Shown piece by piece: positions 52,158-62,502 of a stretch of 64,000 nt of DNA. The translations under genes were made by a program, and so were the position numbers. Position 1 is the stretch's first letter, and the number at the start of each line of letters is the position of its first letter. Under the pieces are notes generated by a model. The model had not been told where the DNA came from and searched no databases. It saw only the letters and a list, made by a program, of their open reading frames with translations. Source of the DNA: Cryoendolithus antarcticus (taxonomy: Eukaryota > Ascomycota > Dothideomycetes > Cladosporiales > Cladosporiaceae); assembly GCA_002077065.1 (NCBI GenBank), contig NAJO01000004.1, positions 1,178,001-1,242,000 of the forward strand. Direction: 5' to 3'.

Positions 52158-53408
52158 TCATCGCCTACGGTCGCTGCTCCTGTCACGGCGCTTGTGGCTG
52201 TCTCGATTACTTCGTTTCGATCGCTCTCGTTCGTCGTCATCATAACGATCTCTTTCACGTCGTCGTCGTTCTTTCTCCTTTCGCCTCCTTCGATCCTCTT
52301 CGTCTTCCCTGCTGTCATGTCTCCGCCTGTCTCGACTGCGGTCGCGCTCCCTACGACTCTGCCTGTCCCTATCGTGCGAGTCCTCTTTCCGGCTGCGATG
52401 ATCTCGCTCAGAGTCTCTACCTTCTCGCTTGTTCCGTCGCTCTTTCTCAATAGCCAGCTCGCGTTCTTTTTCCTTCTCCTCGAACTCCATATCCAGCTTC
52501 TCCTTCTCCATTGTTTCCTTCCGCTTCTGCAATTCCTCTTCGGTGAACAGCTCCCCAGTCCGCTTGTCCCGCAGCAAGATCGGATTGTAGATGACGGGAT
52601 CTTTGCCTTTGTAACCCCTTGCAGCTTTGCCCCATGCACCCATCTCGCCCGCCACAGCTGCCTCTTCTCTGGCCCCGATACCCAGTAGTGCAGGTCTGCG
52701 CTCGGGTATCTTCGTCTTCTCCGCCTTCTTGCCCTTGTTGAGACCGATCCCCTCGCCATCCTTCCAGCCCATACCACGTAGCATAGCTGCGCCAAATTGC
52801 TCGACGGGTACTCGTGCGTAGTCATCAAGCGTGGCCATGTCGGGTGCTGTGGTAATGTCCTGCGCAAAAGCCTCGTCTTCGGTCACTGCTGGCACAATGA
52901 GAGTAGACTTCGTCTCTTTGCCTAGCAAAGCGTCCATTGCTCGATCCTCGGTGGATCGCGGCGCGGATTGAGCAGTCGCTGTAGGCGCGTCACTGGCCGT
53001 ACCATCTTCGACAGGCCCGTCATCCTTCGCTGTCCTTTCACGCAAGACGAGTCCAGGCGTTGGCTTCACGTCCACTGTCTCCCCTCGGCTGTGTACTTGC
53101 CCACTTTGCGTCTTAGGAATCCCATTACTCTGGCTTCGACGTGTCTTGGCGGAGTCCTTCCAGTTTCGATTCGCTTGCCTTGCGATGATCAACGGACCCC
53201 TGACATCCTCCTTCTTACCCTCATCGATGGCGCCGCCGGCCTTGCTATCGAAATGTGACACCTTGGTCGCTCGCTCCTGAACGTCCTCGTCCTCGCCATT
53301 GTCTTGGAGCGCCGCGTGGAGGCGCTTCACACCGTTGGTGGGCGCTGGAGCTTTCCTTACGCCACCCAGTCCCAGTGAGATCTTCTGAGGCGCTTCAGCG
53401 ACACTCAT
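52158..53408 (-). CDS. spp2: G-patch splicing factor Spp2 / GPKOW type
   Basis: Single exon, 416 residues from MSVAEAPQKISLGLGGVRKA. In the family Spp2 activates the DEAH helicase Prp2 before the first step of splicing. The N-terminal KISLGLGG motif is the usual start. The G-patch lies at about residues 210-250: VPVEQFGAAMLRGMGWKDGE, then GIGLNKGKK. A KOW-like short segment of metazoan GPKOW is not visible. The C-terminal third is extremely rich in Arg, Lys, Asp, Glu and Ser-Arg pairs (KERRRRERDRYDDDERERSK), giving a coiled, charged tail. The region between the N-terminus and G-patch is disordered. It is divergent from the NRPS-like gene, sharing about 300 bp. Confidence 0.88.
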   Translation of the reverse strand: MSVAEAPQKISLGLGGVRKAPAPTNGVKRLHAALQDNGEDEDVQERATKVSHFDSKAGGAIDEGKKEDVRGPLIIARQANRNWKDSAKTRRSQSNGIPKTQSGQVHSRGETVDVKPTPGLVLRERTAKDDGPVEDGTASDAPTATAQSAPRSTEDRAMDALLGKETKSTLIVPAVTEDEAFAQDITTAPDMATLDDYARVPVEQFGAAMLRGMGWKDGEGIGLNKGKKAEKTKIPERRPALLGIGAREEAAVAGEMGAWGKAARGYKGKDPVIYNPILLRDKRTGELFTEEELQKRKETMEKEKLDMEFEEKEKERELAIEKERRNKREGRDSERDHRSRKEDSHDRDRQSRRERDRSRDRRRHDSREDEEDRRRRKEKERRRRERDRYDDDERERSKRSNRDSHKRRDRSSDRRR

Positions 53409-53710
53409 CTTGACGGTCGTGCGAGCACTCGGGTAGGAAAGAGACTGGAGGATGGACAAAGATTAACTGACGAAGGAAGTGACTCATGTTTACGATCTGG
53501 GGACACCATTGCGAGTCATGCAGCGGTAGATGAGTGAAGTCATCGCAGTCGCACCTTCCTTTCTACTTACTCTAAATCTAGAATGGATCGTTGGCCAGTC
53601 CACCGAAGGGACCTCCGCCAAGGTAGGTGACCATGCATTCCGCTCTCTTGTGATCCTTCCAGTCTGCTGTCCTTCCTACCCCCACCAACAGAGTCGGCTG
53701 CACCAACACG
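53409..53710. promoter_or_regulatory. Divergent promoter, spp2 / NRPS-like reductase
   Basis: 302 bp between the two starts. No distinct motif stands out; a housekeeping and an accessory gene share this region. Confidence 0.4.
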
Positions 53711-56700
53711 ATGGCTCAGCCAAACTACTTCACCTGCACCTTGGGCCAAGCCGCTGCATTAGGACTACAGCAACCTCACAAGACTGTCAATGCCTTCGTA
53801 GACGCTCAGGCTGATGCGTTACCGGATGCTGCTGCTGTGGCCTTCCCAGCGCCATCTGGTACTGACTCGAAGGGCGATTGGACGTACACAAGTTTCACAT
53901 TCTCGCAAGTGAGAAGCAGGACAGTTGAAGTGGCCCGCTCCCTACTCAAGGACCACAGAGATGTTCTATCAGAACGCGCGAGCATTGGAATGCTATGTCC
54001 GAGCACACCTGACCTTCTCTTCACCTGGCTGGCGCTGATGAAGCTCGGCCATGCGGTACTGCTGATCGCCCCACAGTGCCAGCCTGCTGCCATCAAGGCT
54101 CTTTGCGAGCAGTGCGAAGTTCCTTTACTGCTCTTTCATGAGCAATACGCAGATCTAGCTGCGGCTACAGATGCGTCGGACAAGGCTCGTCCACTTGCAG
54201 TGAAGCAATTATTTGTGTACACCGTCGACGGAGTACCCTCGCGTGCGATTGAAGACACGTTACCCGTCCATGTAGTGTCGGAGCATGATCTGGCTTACTT
54301 ACATCACACCTCTGGCACGTCTTCCGGAATGCCCAAGCCAATACCACAACCTCACCATGCAGCGGTAGGTGTGTTACCATCGTTTTCCAACGGCAGAGAC
54401 GCCGCATCATTCACTACGACTCCACTATATCACGGCGGCATCGCAGATCTCTTCCGCGCATGGTCGAGCGGTGCGCAGATCTGGCTGTTCCCCGGTAAGG
54501 GCGTGCCAATAACTGCGAAGAACATTGTCAAGTGCCTTGACGTGGCCGCCGCTGCCTGTGCCAAGGACGCCTCGATAGCGAAGGTGAGGTACTTCAGCTC
54601 GGTCCCATACGTTCTGCAGATGCTTGAGGCGGACGACGCAGGTCTGAGGTTCTTACAGAACATGGACATTACTGGCGTTGGCGGTGCTGCACTACCTACT
54701 GAGATCGGAGATCGACTTGTTCATGGAGGCGTCAATCTCATTTCACGCTTTGGAAGTGCAGAGTGTGGCTTCCTTCTGAACTCCCATCGCATTTACGAGG
54801 ACGATAGTGAGTGGCAGTACCTGCGTGGATCGAGCGATGACCAGTATATCCGCTTCGAGCCACGCGATGAAGGCCTCAGCGAGCTGGTCGTGCTCAAGGA
54901 TTGGCCGCACATGGCGAAGAGAAACCGTGATGATGGCTCGTATGCCACGTCAGATCTGTTCGAGCCACATTCAACGATCAAGGGTGCATGGAAGTACCAC
55001 TCTCGTGCAGACTCGCAGCTGACGCTTATCACGGGCAAGAAATTTGACCCTGCACCCCTTGAAGCAGCAATCGCTACGTCAGATCTAGTCGAGGACGCAC
55101 TGATCTTTGGAACGGGACAACCGTACCCGGGTGTGCTGGTCTTCAGATCCGAGAAAGCGGACGAGCTGCGCGACGCGGACTTCATGGCGCGAGTCTGGCC
55201 AAGCATCGAGAAGCTCAATAGTGGTAGCCAAGACCACGCAAGGATTTCGAAAAGCTCCGTAGTAGCAATGGCAAAGCTCACGACACCGCTCGAGAAGAGC
55301 AGCAAGGGCACAATCATTCGTGGTGCGACAGAGAAGCGATTCGCTGCTGAGATTGCAGCTGCGTACACCGACAGCGACGCTAATGACGAGACGGCGGTGA
55401 AAGACGAGGATCTCGTCGACACTGTCAAGGAAATCGTTAACAACGTAGCTTCACACAAAAGTGGATTGACCGAGGAGACAGATTTACACTCGTACGGGAT
55501 CGACTCTGTGGCTGGTATGCAGATTCGATCGCGACTGCGTAGACTGCTACCTGCTGATCAGAGAAATCTGCCAATCACTGTGGTAGAGGACTACAGCACC
55601 GTCAACGGCCTAGCAGACTATGTGCTCAAGCGGCGACATGGTCAAGACGCGAATACTGCTGGTGTCGGCAATGACCATGAGTACATGAAGCAACTCGTGG
55701 AAGAGTACAGTCAATTTATGATGAGTGAGACCAAAAGTCCAGCATGCGAAGAAGAGAGGACCAATGGCACGACACACGGCGGCGTCGTGATCCTGACAGG
55801 CGCAACGGGAGCACTTGGCGCTCACATCTTGTCCCAGTACCGTGCAGACTCTTCGATCAGCAGAATCTACTGTCTTGTCCGTGGAGCAGATGTGCATGCT
55901 GCACGCGAGCGCGTTGCGAAAGCACTTTCCTACAGGCGACTGCTGTCTCTATATGACGACCCTAACGACAAGGTAGTCGTCCTTCCAGCTCGGCTGTCTG
56001 ACGCAGAACTTGGACTCGACCAAGAGACCTACGCCAAACTTGCACGCGAAGCTACGATAATCATGCACGTGGCGTGGTCGGTCAACTTTCGCATGAAGCT
56101 GCGCAGCTTCGTTAGAGATAGCATAGCTGGACTCTCCCACCTGATAAATCTCGCACTCGCGGCGCCAGCTTCACGAACAGCGCCTCGCATAGCTTTCTGC
56201 TCCTCAGTCGCAAGCGTCATGGCATCTCCATCATCTCCCATCCCGGAGATCCTCATTGATGACCCTGCTGTGGCGACCGACCTCGGCTACTCGAAGAGCA
56301 AATGGGTGGCCGAGCAGATTTGTGCTCGCGCGAATGGATTCGACCGGCTTCGCGGCCGTGTTGCCATCTTCCGCGTGGGCCAGGTGGCCGGCGACACCAA
56401 GACTGGCGTCTGGAACGCGAAGGAGGCTTGGCCATTGATGTTAGGCTCGGTGCGTGAGACCGGAACTCTGCCAGCGCTGGAGGACGAGGTGCTTGACTGG
56501 CTACCTGTTGACATCTGCGCTACTGCGTTGATACAAGGTGCGGGTCGGCAGCACGAAGATGAGGTTGACGGACTGGAGATATATCATGTCGTCAATTCAC
56601 ACACAACGCCGACGTGGAGCGATCTTTTGGGTTGGCTGAAGGCAAAGCGTGAGTTCGAAATCATCGGTCCTGCCGACTGGGTCAAAGAGCTCGAGGCTCT

Positions 56701-56935
56701 TGCAGAGGAGGGATCGCAAAGCCCTGCGTTGCAATTGCTCGAGCTTTGGAGGAACGCTTATGGAGATAAGAAACCGAAAGGAGTCGACAAGACTTCGGGT
56801 GATGAGATCAAGGAGCGGAAGATCTTCGCGGTGGATAAGTCAGTGAAATGCTTGCCTGTGCTACAATCGGTGAAGCCTGTGGATGAGGCTTATTTCGCAC
56901 TTCTGTGGAAGTGGATTGTAGACGAGGGATTATAG
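53711..56935 (+). CDS. NRPS-like adenylation-thiolation-reductase enzyme
   Basis: Single exon, 1074 residues. Domain order: adenylation (about residues 20-540), carrier (~570-650), thioester reductase (~690-1030). Adenylation motifs are DLAYLHHTSGTSSGMPKPIP (A3), SRFGSAECGF (A5 region), GSYATSDLFEP (A7) and KYHSRADSQLTLITGKKFDP (A8). The carrier phosphopantetheine Ser is in DLHSYGIDSVAGMQ (~residue 598). The reductase has VVILTGATGALGAH for NAD(P)H and GYSKSKWVAEQ, the YxxxK pair. Enzymes of this build activate a carboxylic acid, load it, and release it as aldehyde or alcohol (compare alpha-aminoadipate reductase and fungal aryl-acid reductases). The A-domain shows no condensation partner. 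Substrate is not deducible by eye. Neighbours are spp2 and a gene-poor region; I see no cluster. Confidence 0.92.
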   Translation: MAQPNYFTCTLGQAAALGLQQPHKTVNAFVDAQADALPDAAAVAFPAPSGTDSKGDWTYTSFTFSQVRSRTVEVARSLLKDHRDVLSERASIGMLCPSTPDLLFTWLALMKLGHAVLLIAPQCQPAAIKALCEQCEVPLLLFHEQYADLAAATDASDKARPLAVKQLFVYTVDGVPSRAIEDTLPVHVVSEHDLAYLHHTSGTSSGMPKPIPQPHHAAVGVLPSFSNGRDAASFTTTPLYHGGIADLFRAWSSGAQIWLFPGKGVPITAKNIVKCLDVAAAACAKDASIAKVRYFSSVPYVLQMLEADDAGLRFLQNMDITGVGGAALPTEIGDRLVHGGVNLISRFGSAECGFLLNSHRIYEDDSEWQYLRGSSDDQYIRFEPRDEGLSELVVLKDWPHMAKRNRDDGSYATSDLFEPHSTIKGAWKYHSRADSQLTLITGKKFDPAPLEAAIATSDLVEDALIFGTGQPYPGVLVFRSEKADELRDADFMARVWPSIEKLNSGSQDHARISKSSVVAMAKLTTPLEKSSKGTIIRGATEKRFAAEIAAAYTDSDANDETAVKDEDLVDTVKEIVNNVASHKSGLTEETDLHSYGIDSVAGMQIRSRLRRLLPADQRNLPITVVEDYSTVNGLADYVLKRRHGQDANTAGVGNDHEYMKQLVEEYSQFMMSETKSPACEEERTNGTTHGGVVILTGATGALGAHILSQYRADSSISRIYCLVRGADVHAARERVAKALSYRRLLSLYDDPNDKVVVLPARLSDAELGLDQETYAKLAREATIIMHVAWSVNFRMKLRSFVRDSIAGLSHLINLALAAPASRTAPRIAFCSSVASVMASPSSPIPEILIDDPAVATDLGYSKSKWVAEQICARANGFDRLRGRVAIFRVGQVAGDTKTGVWNAKEAWPLMLGSVRETGTLPALEDEVLDWLPVDICATALIQGAGRQHEDEVDGLEIYHVVNSHTTPTWSDLLGWLKAKREFEIIGPADWVKELEALAEEGSQSPALQLLELWRNAYGDKKPKGVDKTSGDEIKERKIFAVDKSVKCLPVLQSVKPVDEAYFALLWKWIVDEGL

Positions 56936-59900
56936 ATACCTTGAACCTGAGGCGTGATGATGGTGACCTTCGTAATCATCTCGTTCACGTGGTGGAGCAC
57001 TGCACTGCATACATAAATGCGTGACTTGATCGGTCGTTATTCTGTCGACTCGATTGGCATACCGACAGACCAATCTACTTGCTCGTTCCACCTATGGTAC
57101 CTCATCGCGTAATCTTTGCGCAGACTCGCTCAAATGCCATCGACGGTGTGGGATGGTTTGCCAAGCACTGTCGACATCAATGCCGAGCCAGCACCGCCCC
57201 CATCACCTATCATTGCTTCATCACCATCGACCTAGTGCGTCCCCGGCGCTTCTCCCAAGCGGCGGCACTCACACCCTCTGCTGTCGCTCACATAGCAATG
57301 TTATGTGCCGACAGCGGCCAAGCAAAACGTGCGAGTTCCCCCGGTCTTGCTGCAGTCTGGACCACGCTTGCGGCTCAAAGCTGGGCATCGATGCCTCGCC
57401 GCACGTGTCTGTATGCTGACAATTCACCTAGATCCGCCTCGACCCCGGAAATGCCAACTCAACCTTCTTCAACCAGATGCCACAGCCATTGATTGGCTTC
57501 AACGAGACGTCGACCGAAATCCCAATGAGCATCGATCTTGATCTTGTACTCGAGAATGCGTAATACTTCAACGAATACTGGACGTACGAGGGCAGCCTGA
57601 TTTCACCTCCGTGAGTTGTAAAGGCGAACCTCAATAGGGAATTACTGTATTGCTTGATTATCTGTCTATGTGAGTTCCCTCTGGTAATATCCTTCCTCAC
57701 ACAAAGACCCTCATAGCAATCACCTTTCTCTCTTCATTATGCTTCTACCCGATACTAGCTGTCTTAAACAACTCTGTGCTACGAGGGCATTAGGTTGTAC
57801 ATTGCGAGGTAGACGCTCTTCATGAGCGTTAACTAGATGAGGTCAATCTTATTGGCTAGCCGGTTCAGCGCGAGGAGCGAGCAGGAGGTCTAGCTGCATA
57901 TCATTAACGCGTAAACGACAATAGCCTTGTAGCGAAAGGTGAACAGGCATCGATGGAGTGCATAGGCGCGAAGTTGATGGGAAGCAGTATGCTGCATGCT
58001 GTACATACATTACTGAATTGGAGGTGACCCGAGGCCTGTCCTATCGATACTTGCACCTAGCATCTCCTTCGTCAAACGAAAAAATTTCGTTGCATCATAG
58101 TTGCATCAGTGGTCTAGAGAGGACATTGTTGATCGCAGGTGAAAGCACGACTCGCTGATGTCTCAGCGCGGGTCGGTGCGATTGGATCGCAATGCGTTCG
58201 AATATCGATGACCGAGAACATCCATATCTGAGCTTACGTGCGTTCAAACTCAGGGTCTTCACGCCTGTGGCAAAATCGTCGAAATACAACAACAGCGAAG
58301 TCGCTCCATCCATCGGTGCCCATCCCACGAACCCTTCCCTCGGTAGCAGCGCTTCAACGCCATGCACTCGAAATCTGCGACCACAAGGCCACGTTTTCGA
58401 TTGCCGAGGACCCTCGGATCCGTGTCCACAGTCAATGCTGGCATTGGAAGCGATAAGGTCGGCTCGAATTCCTCCTCATATCAAAGTCTGGCTCCTCCCC
58501 GCAAAGCCGTCTGTTCCCCGTCGACGGCAGAAGCCTCGTGGAAGCTCAGCAACCAATATAGGTAAGGGTCGCCCGCGGCGCAAGTCATGGGTGCCGGTAA
58601 TCTCACCGAGGGCATGTGATGGCATCGCCGGCATTATTGGCGTGAGTGATGTTCGGAGGACGACACGGAAGAAGTATGGTAAGTAGAAGGAGATTGCACG
58701 GCGAGCTGGCTGCATGCTGCAATGCAACACGCGATGCAGTACACGTGAAACAGCTGGATGCAGATTGTACCTGCAGTAGTTGCGGTCGCCCGAGGCGTCT
58801 GACGTACCGGTGTGGGTGGCTATCTGCACGCTGGGAAACTACTGCAGGCGGGCAGGATAGCTGCTATTTCGGGTTTGGTCTCACGAGTCCGGCCCTGCGA
58901 TATTGCGATGTCAGACTTGTCAATCCAACCTTGAGCTTCTCGTCACTTATTGAGAGACGCAGGCAGTCGAACCAAGAGATTACTGCCCATGTATTTTCGA
59001 AGTCGGCTCAATATTGACCGTATTAATCTATCGAGATCGGTGGCCCTGCCGTCCTTGTGCCTTCGAGAAAACGCCGAAAGACCAACGTGAAACGCTGGTG
59101 GTATCGCTCCAGGGTCGCAAGGCTAGTGTGCCAGTCCGGCGCTGTGATCGGCACAGGGCTGCCATGACCAGCCTTGTGTCTGCCTATCACTTTCGCCTCC
59201 GAGTGTGTCCCGTACCTGCGTCAAATGTTGGAAGGTTTCATTTCCTTGCTGTAGGCAAAAGTCGAACATGACTTGCACGCCGAAACGATGCCATACGCAC
59301 CATGCACTGCAACGGAACGACGACACTCAGCAATCGGCTATCGGCATCGTCACACTCTGTCTCGGCGGTTGGACAGACAGCTGGACACCATCACGATAGC
59401 TACGCGGGGATGCTCGATTGGCTGCACGTCGCGTGCATGTGGCGTGCTGTCGAACCACACAAGTCGAAAAGGCTGCATGTCGGACATGGATTCGCCCAAG
59501 CCTCTCCGTGCAAGCTTGACCACAACTCGCATGTATCATGTACGACAACACATGTTTCGATTGACCTATGGACGCTACAATGCTCAACTCGTAGGCAGGT
59601 GGCGATGGAGGTCTCGTTGCAGTGACCGCTACGTTGTAGCCCTGATCGAGAAACATCCACCCGTGAACACCCACCACAGGCTGGTTCATGAACTGCAGCT
59701 TGCCACAGCTGTGGACACGCTGTTTGCGACGTCAACATTCGACGCATGTTCCGACACTGCCATGTTCTCGATGGCACCTCGCTGTATGTGTGCGGCGCGT
59801 CCGTCGATGATCGCACTCTCTCAGCAGCACCACAAAAGCAGACATCACTTCTCGCGTTTTCGTGTCGTGCGTGCAGCAGCGTGAAGGCGCAGCACCAAAC

Positions 59901-60705
59901 CAATGCAGCCTCCGACATTGTGCACACTAGTTTTGGCCTGCTTGACAGTAGCCGATGAGCCTCCGCGAATCAGCAAGACATGGCGTCGACTAGCGTGGTG
60001 ACAGCACTTGTGTTCCTGCAGACGAGGTGGAGCAGTGTGGCCGCCGCTTGGTGGGCGATGCGCCTGTGCGTCCGACACCAACGCCGTCGTCCCGGCATCC
60101 CCAGAGACTATCGCGAATCGCGCGTCCACTAACTTTCGTACCTGGCCATCGCCAGTCCACTCGCCGCTGTGCCGTGGGACCTTCCACGCCGTCGATCTAT
60201 TCTTTACCCACGCCATTCCCCATCATTCGTGTCTTGTAGCTGACACCAGGGGTTTTATCTACCTGATTCTCTTTCCTCGTCCGCACTCGTGCACTTCTTC
60301 CATCGTCATTCTTCTATTTCGTTTCCCGTACTTCAGTACTAATCTCGATCCCTGTGCTACCGGCCCTCGATCAGACCTGTCACTCCTTTGAGGTCTCTTC
60401 GATTGTGCCTGTTGTCATACCATCGACCACAAAGCAGATCTCTACCAGCGACTACCGACACGCACGGTTCGCATCAGTGATCACCCACATCAGTCATTCC
60501 TTGGACCAACAACATCTTCTTGTATCTCGATCTGTACAAGTGTATCTACTAGCAACACCATACCATAATCTGCCAAGCAATCTCCGGCATCGACAAGTAG
60601 TCGACATCTTAAACGACTGGGTCACAACATGTCAGTCGATAGTATTAAGTCAGCGAGCGATAGCAATACTAATGAATTTTCAAGATTTCCGGATCAACCA
60701 CGACA
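56936..60705. other. Gene-poor 3.8-kb region before the C2H2 regulator
   Basis: Largest space in the window. It includes the carbonic-anhydrase relic (57432-57610). ORFs on both strands are short, overlapping and compositionally skewed (Arg/Cys/His/Ser-rich), and none matches a family. The last ~500 bp are pyrimidine-rich leader type. A single AGGGG (stress-element core) occurs at 60248-60252. A perfect TACTAATG branch-point-like motif before TTTTCAAG near 60668-60684 suggests a 5' UTR intron. I see no transposase or reverse transcriptase. Confidence 0.45.
57432..57610 (+). pseudogene. Relic of an alpha-carbonic anhydrase C-terminal region
   Basis: One plus-strand frame reads LDPGNANSTFFNQMPQPLIG, then TSTEIPMSIDLDLVLENA, a TAA stop at 57561-57563, and YFNEYWTYEGSLISPP. 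The last is the conserved alpha-carbonic anhydrase signature ('WTYxGSLTxPPC'), and the spacing to the STFF segment fits the family. An acceptor-like CACCTAG precedes the fragment, and a GTGAGT donor follows directly at 57611. I could not find the zinc-site exon (HxH segment) upstream, nor the segment after PPC downstream. The stop is what a C-to-T change in CAA (a CpA site) would produce, as in RIP-type decay. I interpret it as a degraded remnant; alpha-CA converts CO2 and bicarbonate, often secreted in fungi. Confidence 0.75.
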
Positions 60706-62502
60706 ATGCAGTACAACCATCCACAGATGGCCCAGGCGCCTTTCCTCTACTACACGCCTGTACACAGCGTAGAGAGCCGGCAACATGGCCACTTCGCACC
60801 GCACCCACATGGATACCCGACAGGTCCGGTACCATCGACACCTGAGCACACGGCTCCTTACGCTCAGCACTATCACCCACAACGGCCACTTTCTGCCGGC
60901 TCATACGTCCAGTGCATGCCTCAACAACAACGACCAGCATACATTTCGCATGCCATGCTCACTCCGGATGCCTCGCCTCGAGCACACCACCAGAAGCCGA
61001 CGATCATGCTTCAGCAAGATGCACCATTGATGCCATTGGACACCTCGAACAACTACTACCCAGCAACGCCAACGCTGTCCGCATCTGGCAGCTACAGCTC
61101 TTTGGACAGCTCGCCTGCGACAGCCGGCATCCTACAAACACCAATCAGCGGAGTGTTCTTCAGCCAGCCGATCATGACTGGCTTCCCAGCGGTCAAGGAG
61201 GGTTGCGAGGAGGAGGTGCTTACCGAGGTGCTTGCTGGTGGTGACTGGGCACGTCCGGGCTCGCCACCAATGACTCCTGTCTTCCTTCACCCGACGTCGG
61301 CTGCTTCGACCGAAGTCCACTACCACCTCACATCTAGCGCCGGCGTACTGATCTCGCCGTCGCCGTCGCCAATCCCACGCTCAGTCGTGTCTGAGCATGA
61401 TGTTTGCGATCCCAGGGACTTGACCGTGGGGAACAACGACTTCGCCAGCCTCAGCACTCTCTACACAGCCGAGGAAGACGAGATCGTGGAAGTCCAGAAG
61501 CCCATCTACATGCCCACAGCGCAGCCAGTGATCGCTTCGCCCATCGAATTCCAATTCGATGGTCTGCCAACCTTCCAGCCCGCATTCGAGCTCGACTTCG
61601 AGGACGATTTCACTGGCTTCGTGCCCTACGCCGCGCCCGACAACGTCCACTACAACGGCAACAAGCGTCAGCGTCTTGAGATCGCACCAAGCATCGTGGA
61701 AGACGATGGCTTCTTCAGCGAGGAGAGCTACAGCGATGATGACCTCACAAGCGGTGGCTTCTCCCCTGCAACCTCGCAATTCTCGATCGTCGACAACTCC
61801 GAAGCTGCAGTTGTCAAGCCAAAGCGCAAGCACAGCAAGAAGCCCGTAGCACCCACCGACATCTATCAAACGGCCGACTCTCAAGAAGCTGCCAACACTG
61901 AGGTCTCCATGGCTCCCAGCGAGGACTCGGAGGCGCCTTCAGAGTCCGTCGCCTCGACACCAGCCGGCTCATCCAGTGTCTCTCGCCGCGGCCGCAAGCA
62001 GTCACTCACCGACGACCCATCTAAGACCTTCGTCTGCACGCTCTGCTCTCGTCGCTTCCGCAGGCAAGAACACCTCAAGCGCCACTACCGCTCGCTGCAC
62101 ACATACGATAAGCCCTTTGAGTGCACAGACTGCGGGAAGAAGTTCTCGCGCTCTGACAACCTGAGCCAGCACCAGCGCACGCACGGTGCAGGCACGATGG
62201 TGATGGGTGTGCTTGGCGCTGAGGACGGTGTCTACCAGCAGCCGATTGAGAGTGTGAATGGCGGCGAGGCGGGCACGCTCCTGATGCCTAAGGTCGAGTC
62301 GCCTTATCACTCGCAACAGATGCAGCCGATGCTGCAACAGCAGCCATCGCGGTCACCGGATGCGGCGGAGATGGGCGCTATGCTCTTCGATGTCACGGCT
62401 GGTGTCCACGCCTCGTCTTCATCCTCGTCGAGTTCGTCGGGCAGCTATAGCGGCTCGGAATCGCCTAACAAGGATGCTAAGAAGCGGAAGCGAAACGACT
62501 GA
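60706..62502 (+). CDS. seb1: C2H2 zinc-finger transcription factor, Msn2/4-Seb1 type
   Basis: Single coding exon, 598 residues, from [20 protein letters not shown]. Two adjacent C2H2 fingers near residues 441-495: [20 protein letters not shown] followed by [20 protein letters not shown] and [13 protein letters not shown]. The finger helices RRQEHLKRH and RSDNLSQH are those of Msn2/Msn4/Seb1 proteins that bind AGGGG stress elements. The N-terminal region is Pro/Ser/Tyr/Gln-rich; acidic patches ([31 protein letters not shown]) resemble activation regions. KPKRKHSKK (~residue 370) is nuclear-localisation-like, and the C-terminus has a Ser run followed by KKRKR. In fungi this class controls stress and often development. 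Its long upstream region and leader ATG suggest extra control. Confidence 0.88.
   Translation: MQYNHPQMAQAPFLYYTPVHSVESRQHGHFAPHPHGYPTGPVPSTPEHTAPYAQHYHPQRPLSAGSYVQCMPQQQRPAYISHAMLTPDASPRAHHQKPTIMLQQDAPLMPLDTSNNYYPATPTLSASGSYSSLDSSPATAGILQTPISGVFFSQPIMTGFPAVKEGCEEEVLTEVLAGGDWARPGSPPMTPVFLHPTSAASTEVHYHLTSSAGVLISPSPSPIPRSVVSEHDVCDPRDLTVGNNDFASLSTLYTAEEDEIVEVQKPIYMPTAQPVIASPIEFQFDGLPTFQPAFELDFEDDFTGFVPYAAPDNVHYNGNKRQRLEIAPSIVEDDGFFSEESYSDDDLTSGGFSPATSQFSIVDNSEAAVVKPKRKHSKKPVAPTDIYQTADSQEAANTEVSMAPSEDSEAPSESVASTPAGSSSVSRRGRKQSLTDDPSKTFVCTLCSRRFRRQEHLKRHYRSLHTYDKPFECTDCGKKFSRSDNLSQHQRTHGAGTMVMGVLGAEDGVYQQPIESVNGGEAGTLLMPKVESPYHSQQMQPMLQQQPSRSPDAAEMGAMLFDVTAGVHASSSSSSSSSGSYSGSESPNKDAKKRKRND

Noticed and set aside
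36787..57000. A secondary-metabolite cluster built on two monooxygenases and the A-T-R enzyme
   Set aside because: The genes are 8-16 kb apart and interleaved with U2B'', Atg10, eIF2B-gamma, Dph6 and Spp2; no transporter or pathway regulator is near.
59273..59884. 203-codon plus ORF and a 175-codon minus ORF at 59400-59927
   Set aside because: They overlap on opposite strands, are rich in Arg, His, Cys and Thr, and resemble no family; probably chance frames in GC-rich DNA.
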